Positions 1 to 5,672 of a stretch of 7,521 nt of DNA are shown piece by piece. Origin of the DNA: Lachnospiraceae bacterium (lineage in GTDB: Bacteria; Bacillota_A; Clostridia; Lachnospirales; Lachnospiraceae). The DNA is taken from contig JAGCZE010000328.1 in assembly GCA_017960415.1 (NCBI GenBank), forward strand, positions 1-7,521. The letters run 5' to 3'. Under the pieces are notes generated by a model. It made no database searches. It was given only the letters and a program-made list of their open reading frames with translations, and had not been told where the DNA came from. Each line of letters begins with the position of its first letter. Within the stretch, counting starts at the first letter, position 1. The position numbers and the translations under genes were made by a program.

Positions 1-128
1 AAGTATCGTAACCCGACGGTTTTATAGTGCTTTCCCGTTTCGGCAGATATGCGCGGATGGCCTTTTTCCGCAGCTTTCTGCATCCGGCGTTCCACCTGTC
101 AGAAACCATCTGAAAGGAGATCATCTCT

Positions 129-473
129 ATGAAAGCTGACAAAAAACCATTTGATGTCGACATTGATGATTACGGTGAGCGGATCAAGGAACTCAGGATC
201 AGCCGAGGTCTTACCCAAAACGATATCGCCAGGATGATGCACGTAACCCCGGGATATATCAGTAATATAGAAAACGGAAGAACTTCTATGTCACTGCGTA
301 TGCTTATATACTTTGCCAATGCAATGGAGATGTCTCTCGACACGCTTGTTGCCAATATCGATCCCGAGTATCAGGTCATGGCTATTGACAAGGAGATTCT
401 TGAGTGTATCTCCGGGATGAAACACGAGGATAAGATCAAACTTCACAAAACACTAAAGCTCTGGGTCAAGTAA
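129..473 (+). CDS. XRE/Cro-type helix-turn-helix transcriptional regulator
   Basis: This 114-residue cytoplasmic protein is a small DNA-binding regulator. Residues about 16-72 form the five-helix HTH_3 fold: the turn-bearing core runs from LTQNDIARMM (28-37) into the recognition helix TPGYISNIENGR (40-51), which matches the family pattern of 'sQ..lA...gvs...is..E.G'. The remaining 40 residues are charged and helical (KEILECISGMKHEDKIKLHK) and may serve in dimerisation. The start is supported by AAAGGAGA at 113-120, eight bases before the ATG. The stop codon lies in the loop of the downstream terminator. Beside an integrase such a gene could control excision or cargo expression, but host regulators of the same type are common and its target cannot be read from the sequence. 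Confidence 0.88.
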   Translation: MKADKKPFDVDIDDYGERIKELRISRGLTQNDIARMMHVTPGYISNIENGRTSMSLRMLIYFANAMEMSLDTLVANIDPEYQVMAIDKEILECISGMKHEDKIKLHKTLKLWVK

Positions 474-490
474 CCCAGAGCTTTTTGTTT
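455..490 (+). terminator. Rho-independent terminator shared by two convergent genes
   Basis: A perfect 12-bp inverted repeat, AAAGCTCTGGGT (455-466) and ACCCAGAGCTTT (473-484), encloses a six-base loop. The T-run from 482, interrupted by one G at 487, follows it on the + strand. The stem begins inside the last codons of the regulator gene, and its TAA stop (471-473) sits at the loop. On the opposite strand the hairpin comes directly after the stop of the secreted-protein gene (489-491), with a poorer run (CTTTAGTGTTTTG), so it probably terminates both transcripts. Confidence 0.9.
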
Positions 491-2444
491 ACTTCTTAAC
501 CGTGATCTTCATATAATCTTCTGAATGTACTGTATTGTAGTACTTTTTACCGTCTACAGTGATATAGGCGCGTACATACATTTCATATGTTTTGCCCTTC
601 TTCAGTTTCTTGCCGGTGTATGTGTAAGTCTTTGTTGTACCCTTCTTGATGTCCTTGAGTGTTTTGTATTCGAGGTCGGCTACGGGCGTGCCTTTCTTGT
701 ACTTGGCGTACATGATCTCGTAACCGCTGTAAGGTGCGCCGGTGATAGTGTCGCCGTCCCAGCTGAAGGACATCTTCTTGTACTTGTTCTTCGTGCAGTC
801 CATTTCGATGCTTACACTCTTCAGTGCCTTCTTGATCTGCTTGAGTGTAAGGGTCGTGGTTTCGGTACTCTTATCTTTATCCTTGCTGCCCGAATCCTTA
901 CCGGTATCCGTTGCGGGCTTTGCAACAGTCTTGGGTCTTACGATTAGCAGCGTCGATGCGGAGTTGCCGTACTTGTCTTTTACAGTGATCGTAAATGCGC
1001 CTTCAGTTCCCTTGCGGACGCAGTATCTTGCAAATGTAGTAGTCTTGGTACCGCCGGCAAGATAGATCTGACGCTTGCTCTGTGCCTTTGAGTCTTCCGA
1101 AGATGACCATTCGAAATCGTAGGCATATTCGTAGTCATACTCAAAATACTTGAGCTTCAGTGTGATCCAGGCATCCCTGTCTTCAGGTGAATAAACTACA
1201 TACTGAGTCTTCTCAAAATCAAGAGGACGGCAGTATACATGAACATTCCAGTACTCGGTATAGTTCTTGCTCTTTGAATTGAAGGTCAGAACCGCATCAC
1301 CGGGTTTCATTGCGCGTGATTCGTAGTCTGTGGAGCTGAAGCTTCCTACCTGACTGCGGGGTTCCAGAATGATCTTCTTATCGGATGTTGAAACCGTAAA
1401 TGTGGATTCTTTTGCGTAATTGGGTGTGATATTGGCATATCTGCCCACTTCGAGATCGATATTGTAATACGAATACTCCGGTTCCTTTACAGTCGCAATG
1501 ACCTGTATAGGTGCCTTCGGAACCTCGGGAACATAAATCTGCTGCACATAAGGTGTCGGAATAGGTGTTGTTACTTCCTTCGGAACCGGAATAGGCGTAG
1601 GTGTAGCAGTAGGGATCGGTGTTGCGGTAGGTACCGGTGTAGCGGTAGGAATCGGCTGCACCGGCTCCTGGGTAGGAATATCTGTAGGCTCCTGCCAAAT
1701 GGGATTCATCGGATCCTGGGGAACCTCTGTAGGTGTAGGTATCGCGGTAGGATCATCCCAGTCGGGATTCGCCGGTCCGCGGGGATTGTCTTCGGGAACA
1801 GGCGTTGCGGTAATATCGGTATCCGCCTCAGCTACAACATATTGGATCACATTCGCGGGTTCTCCGCTCTGTCTGCCGGTTGCTTCGCTATTGGTCTTCT
1901 CAAGGTTATCGGTAACCTGGAACTGACCGAAATCGATAGCGGCATTATTTGCGATCACATCATCCCAGTAATCAAAGAACTGGTCATTGGACGGAAGGTT
2001 AGAGTCATTATTATTGGCATCACCCTTAAAATACCCTGCAGTAAGCGTGGTCTGGATAAAATATATGACAGGACCGCCGTTGGCGCTGAAAACATCGTTG
2101 TTCGTCTGAACATCGCTGGAAGTAACCTCCCAGTAATCGATACCCTTGATGTACGGAACGGTCTCATTGCCCTGACCATAGTATCCGTAACGGGAATCCA
2201 GCAAATTACCGTTTTCATCAACAAACGTCAGAAGCTGATAGCTCTGATAGTCCTCTTCACTGCAAACAACAGAAATTGTGTCGCCCGGATAAGCAACAGT
2301 TCCTATCGGAACCGCTTCATGCGTATTGACTGTAAATACACCGTCTGCTTTTGCCCTATACGTCGGCAGAACGCCGATCACAAGCGCCAGAGCGCATGCC
2401 AATGCCAGTATACGCTGTAACATCTTCGCTGAATTAAGCTTCAT
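489..2444 (-). CDS. Exported multidomain protein with Pro/Thr stalk and C-terminal FN3-like domain
   Basis: This 651-residue protein begins with a Sec signal peptide: lysines near the N terminus, hydrophobic core ILALACALALVIGVL (12-26), and a probable AKA cleavage site before Asp34. Residues 34-205 are an unrecognised domain. Residues 211-320 are a Pro/Thr-rich stalk holding two copies of an NPxWxxPTxIPT-like motif (224-237 and 245-258) and then PTATP repeats. Residues about 325-405 and 406-505 look like two beta-rich Ig-like (Big-type) domains; a Lys/Ser/Thr linker follows, then an FN3-like domain (about 540-651) with GYEIMYAKYKKG and KGKTYEMYVRAY. There is no LPXTG motif, transmembrane tail or SLH domain, so it is probably released or held non-covalently; an adhesive or matrix role is inferred. 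The start has GGAGAGGAG 12 bases upstream and its own promoter. It converges on the regulator gene. Confidence 0.85.
   Translation of the reverse strand: MKLNSAKMLQRILALACALALVIGVLPTYRAKADGVFTVNTHEAVPIGTVAYPGDTISVVCSEEDYQSYQLLTFVDENGNLLDSRYGYYGQGNETVPYIKGIDYWEVTSSDVQTNNDVFSANGGPVIYFIQTTLTAGYFKGDANNNDSNLPSNDQFFDYWDDVIANNAAIDFGQFQVTDNLEKTNSEATGRQSGEPANVIQYVVAEADTDITATPVPEDNPRGPANPDWDDPTAIPTPTEVPQDPMNPIWQEPTDIPTQEPVQPIPTATPVPTATPIPTATPTPIPVPKEVTTPIPTPYVQQIYVPEVPKAPIQVIATVKEPEYSYYNIDLEVGRYANITPNYAKESTFTVSTSDKKIILEPRSQVGSFSSTDYESRAMKPGDAVLTFNSKSKNYTEYWNVHVYCRPLDFEKTQYVVYSPEDRDAWITLKLKYFEYDYEYAYDFEWSSSEDSKAQSKRQIYLAGGTKTTTFARYCVRKGTEGAFTITVKDKYGNSASTLLIVRPKTVAKPATDTGKDSGSKDKDKSTETTTLTLKQIKKALKSVSIEMDCTKNKYKKMSFSWDGDTITGAPYSGYEIMYAKYKKGTPVADLEYKTLKDIKKGTTKTYTYTGKKLKKGKTYEMYVRAYITVDGKKYYNTVHSEDYMKITVKK
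1600..1653 (-). repeat. Three 18-bp coding repeats of the Pro/Thr stalk
   Basis: Three consecutive 18-bp units at 1600-1617, 1618-1635 and 1636-1653 have the + strand pattern GGTGTAGC(A/G)GTAGG(G/T/A)(A)(T/C)C. Read on the minus strand they encode the six-residue PTATPx repeats of the stalk. Such in-frame repeats can expand or contract by slippage without breaking the gene, which would change stalk length. Confidence 0.8.
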
Positions 2445-2500
2445 TTTTACTACATTCTCCTCTCCAAAGTTGTAGCGGGAAACTACCCCACGTTGATGAT

Positions 2501-2529
2501 ATCATAACATTTTTGAGGTGAAAATTCAA
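2501..2529 (-). promoter_or_regulatory. Promoter of the secreted-protein gene
   Basis: On the minus strand TTGAAT (2524-2529) and TATGAT (2501-2506) are separated by exactly 17 bases, a near-consensus housekeeping sigma-factor promoter. Transcription would begin near 2494 and leave a leader of about 50 bases before the start codon at 2444. It gives the gene transcription independent of the integrase upstream. Confidence 0.7.
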
Positions 2530-2543
2530 TCATACGAATGAGT

Positions 2544-2591
2544 GAGTTACGAACAGAATTATGATCTGAGTTACAATCCAAATTGTGATCC
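2544..2591. repeat. Two 24-bp imperfect direct repeats between integrase and secreted-protein gene
   Basis: Copies at 2544-2567 and 2568-2591 match at 18 of 24 positions. They share GAGTTAC at the left, AATT in the middle and TGATC at the right. A partial third match, AATTCAATC, lies at 2523-2531 on the -35 box of the secreted-protein promoter. The position just upstream of that promoter fits binding sites for a regulator, but they could equally be remnants of a duplication. Confidence 0.6.
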
Positions 2592-2608
2592 GGCTTGCTG
2601 CCGGTCTC

Positions 2609-3703
2609 TCATCTGAATATCTTCTCAAGACTGTCCGCGATCTTCTTCTGCTCATCCGGGTAAAGGTGTGAGTAGGTGTTGAGGGTGGTTTCAACCTTCA
2701 CATGCCCGAGACGTTCGGACACAAGCAAGGGAGTTACATTCATATTTATGAGCAGTGATGCGTGCGAATGTCTCAGGTCGTGTATCTTTATGCGCTTCAC
2801 TCCGGCTTTCCGTGCGGCCCGCGTCAGCGTATCCCTGACAGAATCGAAGCCTACGGGAAACAGCCTGTGTCCGATGCCTTCCGGATTCAGGCTGTGATAC
2901 TCCGTATTGATATAATCTCGTATTTCCTCTGTCAATGAAGAATTGATATAGACCACCCTCCTGCTCTTCCTGGTCTTCGGCGGCGAAATGATATCCTGCC
3001 CGTGATATCTGCGGTATGTTTTCGTTACCCGTATCATGCCGTTTTCAAGGTCGACATCATCCGGTGTCAGCGCCAGCAACTCACCAAGCCGCAGTCCCGT
3101 CCAATACAGCAGATTAAACATAAGGCGGTTTCGCTTACCCGTCACCGCGGTCATGAACCGGGCAAACTCATCTATTGTCCAAAAATTCACGCTTTTCGGA
3201 ACCGACTCCCCGATAGTACCCACGTGATCGCACGGATTGTTTTTTAGGCCGAAAAAACGCACTCCGTACTTGAACACAGCCGACATCACCGAATCCACCC
3301 GATGCAGGTAAAGCTGCGAATAATCCAGCTTCAGCATGCCGTTCTGCCAGCCCCTGATATCGGCAGGCGTGATTTCGTTGATCTTCCTGTTTCTGAAACA
3401 GGGTCTGATAAACCTTTCCGCTATAAGATCATAGCCTATAAAAGTGCTTGTACGCACACGAACCCTCTTCTCGTCCAAAAACGAATCGAGCAGCCGGTCA
3501 AAGCTGATATTATCGTATTTTTCTTCTTCGTGTACGCTTCCGGTAAATCCGGTCTGCTTCAATTCAAAGTCCCTGGCTTCCTGTTTCGACCTGAACTCGC
3601 CCAAAAGCGCCGGCGAGTCATTATCCCCGCTCTGCCAATATACCTTATACGTGTGATTATCTTTATCCGGAATGATCATGAAAAAACTCCCTGCCGCCGG
3701 CAT
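2609..3703 (-). CDS. Tyrosine recombinase / integrase
   Basis: This 364-residue site-specific recombinase cuts and rejoins DNA through a phosphotyrosine link and would integrate and excise the element. Residues 1-50 look like the three-stranded arm-binding domain (GSFFMI, TYKVYW, LGEFRSKQEA). Residues about 66-165 are the SAM-like core-binding domain, and 175-360 the catalytic domain. The full active-site set is visible: Arg205 in TGLRLGEL, Lys243 or Lys246 in PPKTRKSRR, His308 and Arg311 in HDLRH, His334 in RLGH, and nucleophile Tyr344 in NTYSH. Length and motifs fit the phage/Tn916-type integrases. The chosen start has AAAGGG (3714-3719) ten bases before it and keeps the first strand of the arm domain; Met9 (start at 3679, GGGAG at 3687-3691) is an alternative. 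It ends with TGA at 2609-2611. The gene appears intact. Confidence 0.95.
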   Translation of the reverse strand: MPAAGSFFMIIPDKDNHTYKVYWQSGDNDSPALLGEFRSKQEARDFELKQTGFTGSVHEEEKYDNISFDRLLDSFLDEKRVRVRTSTFIGYDLIAERFIRPCFRNRKINEITPADIRGWQNGMLKLDYSQLYLHRVDSVMSAVFKYGVRFFGLKNNPCDHVGTIGESVPKSVNFWTIDEFARFMTAVTGKRNRLMFNLLYWTGLRLGELLALTPDDVDLENGMIRVTKTYRRYHGQDIISPPKTRKSRRVVYINSSLTEEIRDYINTEYHSLNPEGIGHRLFPVGFDSVRDTLTRAARKAGVKRIKIHDLRHSHASLLINMNVTPLLVSERLGHVKVETTLNTYSHLYPDEQKKIADSLEKIFR

Positions 3704-3782
3704 CTACTATGAACCCTTTGCCCCAATTTGAAATTATCTTTTGCATCCGAATATGGTCGCGGGTTCAATACGGCATATTCAG

Positions 3783-3811
3783 ATTATATATATGTATGCA
3801 TATTTATGCAA
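3783..3811 (-). promoter_or_regulatory. Probable integrase promoter
   Basis: On the minus strand a perfect TATAAT -10 box (3783-3788) lies 17 bases from TTGCAT (3806-3811), which matches the -35 consensus at three of six positions. Transcription would begin around 3776 and give a leader of about 70 bases. The surroundings are strongly AT-rich, so chance resemblance is possible. Confidence 0.5.
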
Positions 3812-3827
3812 GCATAATCTTGTACAA
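3795..3827. promoter_or_regulatory. Clustered TATGCA half-sites and TTGTACAA palindrome over the integrase promoter
   Basis: TATGCA occurs at 3795-3800 and 3805-3810, and the second copy is followed at once by its partial inverse, giving TATGCAAGCATA (3805-3816). An eight-base palindrome TTGTACAA lies at 3820-3827. These overlap or flank the -35 box of the integrase promoter and lie within 70 bases of the putative core site. They could be integrase arm sites, excisionase sites or a repressor operator; the sequence alone does not decide which. Confidence 0.35.
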
Positions 3828-3861
3828 AAAAATAGTATTTATTCGTATCTTTTATTTCATT

Positions 3862-3884
3862 CTATTGTTCTGACATAACAACGG
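3862..3884. other. Putative attR core site of the element
   Basis: TTGTT (3865-3869) and its inverse AACAA (3877-3881) flank a seven-base spacer, CTGACAT (3870-3876). With the outer bases the arms match at six of eight positions. Short inverted arms around a 6-8 base overlap are the usual core geometry of tyrosine recombinases. The site lies exactly where AT-rich element DNA gives way to GC-richer pilus-gene coding sequence, upstream of the integrase start. The matching copy that would confirm it (attL) is not in this window. Confidence 0.45.
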
Positions 3885-3979
3885 GTGCTGAAGGAACGGA
3901 TATCGGCGCTGCCGGCGACATCCCCGAAAACACCGCGGGTGCCGCAAGCGGAGCGGAACAGGCAGAGCCCGACAACTCG

Positions 3980-4738
3980 ATGGCCAGGATCTATCTCGGC
4001 GGTGCCGGAACCAATGTAAAAGGTCTCAAAGAGCTGATCGAAAATGAATTCAACGGCATCGAAGTTGTTATATTACCCAAACTTCCGGGCATCAACATCT
4101 CGAAAGACAACCGCGTAGCCGAAGAACATTCGACCGAACTGATCGCATGTATCGGTGCCAGCTTCCCGACTATCTCCTTCTATCGGAAGAGTGAGAAAGA
4201 AGCATTGTCGAAGACACTGATCATCAGCGCTGTCGGACTTGTGCTGGTTGCAGTGGCGGCGGTATTCATTGTGCTGAACGGCAAGACCGAATACGACAAG
4301 GCGATGGAACGAAAAGGAACTCTGGTTGCACAAAGAGATGCGCTTGAAGCCAAGGGTATAGAGATGCTCGAAGATGGGTACAATGCGGCTGCCGCAAGGT
4401 TCGCAAGGATCGAGGAAGCAGACGCTGGTACCTTCAATCATAACGAGAACTGGAACGACATTCTTAAAAGTCTGGAGCTCGAAAGTGTATCGAGCATGAC
4501 GGTATCTTCGGTTACATCGAACGAAACCGGACTGACCATGAATGTTACGGTCGGAAGTAAAGAAGATGCAGCAAAACTGCTTATGCAGCTGCAGAATATC
4601 CCGTATTTTGAGGAAGTTACGATAAGCTCCATTTCCGAGAATACCAGCGACGAAATGGGTATCAAGATCGTTTCGTTCTCACTTCAGTGCAAGTACAAGC
4701 TGCCTGATACAGATGCAGAAACCGGAAAGGAGGAGTGA
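3980..4738 (+). CDS. 5'-truncated PilM-PilN fusion (PilM C-terminus plus PilN)
   Basis: Type IV pilus inner-membrane platform protein; from the first ATG it has 252 residues. Residues 1-65 resemble the end of PilM, the actin-like cytoplasmic partner: RIYLGGAGTNVKGLKELI matches its 'iyLtGGgs.i.GL...l' phosphate-loop segment, and ELIACIGASF matches the closing helix. Residues 79-100 are a membrane span (TLIISAVGLVLVAVAAVFIV). Residues 104-135 are helical, and 160-242 form a PilN-like alpha/beta domain. The frame is open upstream to 3836, right after a TAG at 3833-3835, through an Ala/Gly/Glu-rich stretch with no ATG, GTG or TTG. The ATG has no ribosome binding site, so it is probably an internal codon of a gene cut by the element. 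It ends TGA-TAA, with the pilO ribosome binding site inside its last codons. The PilN assignment is firm from context and topology; the PilM part is likely. Confidence 0.75.
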   Translation: MARIYLGGAGTNVKGLKELIENEFNGIEVVILPKLPGINISKDNRVAEEHSTELIACIGASFPTISFYRKSEKEALSKTLIISAVGLVLVAVAAVFIVLNGKTEYDKAMERKGTLVAQRDALEAKGIEMLEDGYNAAAARFARIEEADAGTFNHNENWNDILKSLELESVSSMTVSSVTSNETGLTMNVTVGSKEDAAKLLMQLQNIPYFEEVTISSISENTSDEMGIKIVSFSLQCKYKLPDTDAETGKEE

Positions 4739-4744
4739 TAAGAC

Positions 4745-5530
4745 ATGAAGATCAGTCAAAAACATATTCAGTATATCCTGCTCCTTCTGATCGTTGTGAT
4801 CGCAGTATGCGCATACGAGTTCGGTTATGTCAAATATATTGAGAAAGCCAATCAGGTAAAGGAAGAAAATAAAGCTCTTGAGGCAAGGATCAATACACTT
4901 ACCGAAAAAGAATCCCACAGGGACGAATGGAATGCCGGAATAGACCAATTTGCAAAGGATTCACAGACTATTCTCACCAAATACGGCCCCGGCAATACAC
5001 CCGAGAAGAGCATCATGTTCATAAGATCCCTGGAAGAAGCTGCGGAAATGACTGGTCCGTCCATAGCTTTCAGCAATGACTCCGCTATTTTTGTGAGCAG
5101 CGAGACCGATGAAAACGGAAATCCTGTTGTAGAGCTTGACAGCAGCACTCTTTCGATCAACTATTCCACAACCTATGACGGATTGAAGAAGTGTATGGAT
5201 TTCATTAATTCATATCCCGAAAGAATGAACGTGAACGGCTTCAATGCCGCATACAATCATGAAAGCGGCCAGCTCTCGGGCAGCATGGTGATCAATCTTT
5301 ACGGTGTAAAGGATGCTGATCACAAGTACGTGGAGCCCACGATCTATGGTGTTGATCTTGGTGTGGACAATATTTTCGGAACATATGACCCGAACGCCGC
5401 ACAGCTTGAAGCAGGTGAGGCAAACGGTGCAGAAACAGGCAATCCGGAAACTGCCGAAACAGGCACAGAAGGCACCGAAACAGGCAGTACAGAGGCTTCT
5501 TCCGAAAATACCGAAACTGTTTCCGAATAA
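4745..5530 (+). CDS. pilO: PilO-like type IV pilus assembly protein
   Basis: This 261-residue bitopic membrane protein would pair with PilN to form the inner-membrane platform that links the cytoplasmic motor to the growing pilus. A short Lys-bearing N terminus leads into one membrane span (about 8-28, YILLLLIVVIAVCAYEFGYV), then a coiled coil (about 30-58) and an extracytoplasmic ferredoxin-like domain (about 70-195). The stretch SYPERMNVNGF and the following strand SGSMVINLYGV are typical of the PilO core. Residues 211-261 form an unusual acidic tail rich in Thr, Glu, Gly and Ala with ETG/TEG repeats, probably disordered and outside the cell. AAAGGAGG (4726-4733) stands 11 bases before the ATG and overlaps the end of the preceding gene, which suggests coupled translation. 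The last codons and the stop form the first copy of a tandem repeat. Confidence 0.85.
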   Translation: MKISQKHIQYILLLLIVVIAVCAYEFGYVKYIEKANQVKEENKALEARINTLTEKESHRDEWNAGIDQFAKDSQTILTKYGPGNTPEKSIMFIRSLEEAAEMTGPSIAFSNDSAIFVSSETDENGNPVVELDSSTLSINYSTTYDGLKKCMDFINSYPERMNVNGFNAAYNHESGQLSGSMVINLYGVKDADHKYVEPTIYGVDLGVDNIFGTYDPNAAQLEAGEANGAETGNPETAETGTEGTETGSTEASSENTETVSE

Positions 5531-5637
5531 TAAAACACCAGGATTGAAATTAGTACAGTTTCCGAATAACGGAACGTCCGGAAGTGATATAAGAACCGTT
5601 TCCGAATAACGGAACAGCCGGAATCGAAATAAGAACA
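5519..5637 (+). repeat. Three 39-40 bp tandem repeats starting at the pilO stop codon
   Basis: Copies begin at 5519 (39 bp), 5558 (40 bp) and 5598 (40 bp), each with GTTTCCGAATAA. Copies 2 and 3 share GTTTCCGAATAACGGAAC and match at about 34 of 40 positions; copy 1 is more diverged. In copy 1 the shared motif encodes Val-Ser-Glu-stop, the end of pilO. Copies 2 and 3 contain the inverted repeat TTCCG-AATAA-CGGAA, a possible small hairpin. They fill most of the pilO to prepilin gap; the remaining bases (5638-5672) hold the next ribosome binding site. Confidence 0.85.
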
Positions 5638-5672
5638 TTTGCCTATATAGTACATTTGGAGGAAACAAAGGG

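Larger units (their letters stand above)
1..3876. mobile_element. Right-hand portion of an integrated element (integrase at its edge)
   Basis: A tyrosine recombinase gene lies at the far right, reading inward, as is usual for phages and integrative elements. Just beyond it an AT-rich stretch ends abruptly at about 3876, where GC-richer coding sequence of a 5'-truncated pilus gene begins. An XRE-type regulator and a gene for a large exported protein lie on the same side. No structural phage, conjugation or relaxase gene is visible, so the class of element cannot be told. The left end is outside the window, and the start given here is simply the window edge. It is also possible that the regulator and secreted-protein genes are chromosomal and that only a small integrase cassette is mobile. 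Confidence 0.5.

Noticed and set aside
53..86. Two mutually exclusive small hairpins, GCGGA/TCCGC (53-57 with 67-71) and CGGATG/CATCCG (54-59 with 81-86), suggesting an attenuator.
   Set aside because: The stems are only five and six bases with no T-run, so chance pairing is likely in GC-rich DNA.
1..128. Short open frames on both strands in front of the XRE gene (+ frame open from the edge to 138, - frame open from 124 to the edge).
   Set aside because: Both are about 40 codons. The minus-strand ATG at 124 has no ribosome binding site, the plus frame runs over the XRE ribosome binding site and start, and I recognise neither product. No convincing promoter for the XRE gene was found here either.
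1842..2420. Long plus-strand open frame of 192 codons opposite the secreted-protein gene.
   Set aside because: It is antisense to a gene with a clear signal peptide, repeats and domains, and it has no recognisable product of its own. The open antisense frames at 525-947 and 1699-1926 were rejected for the same reason.
2590..2604. Hairpin CCGGC-TTGCT-GCCGG just after the integrase stop codon as its terminator.
   Set aside because: Only a five-base stem, and no T-run follows on either strand; too weak to call.
3820..3850. Outward-facing promoter in the element end (TTGTAC followed by TCGTAT at 17 bases) that could drive the truncated pilus operon.
   Set aside because: The -10 box is poor, and the first gene it would transcribe lacks a usable start. 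It cannot be separated from chance in AT-rich DNA.
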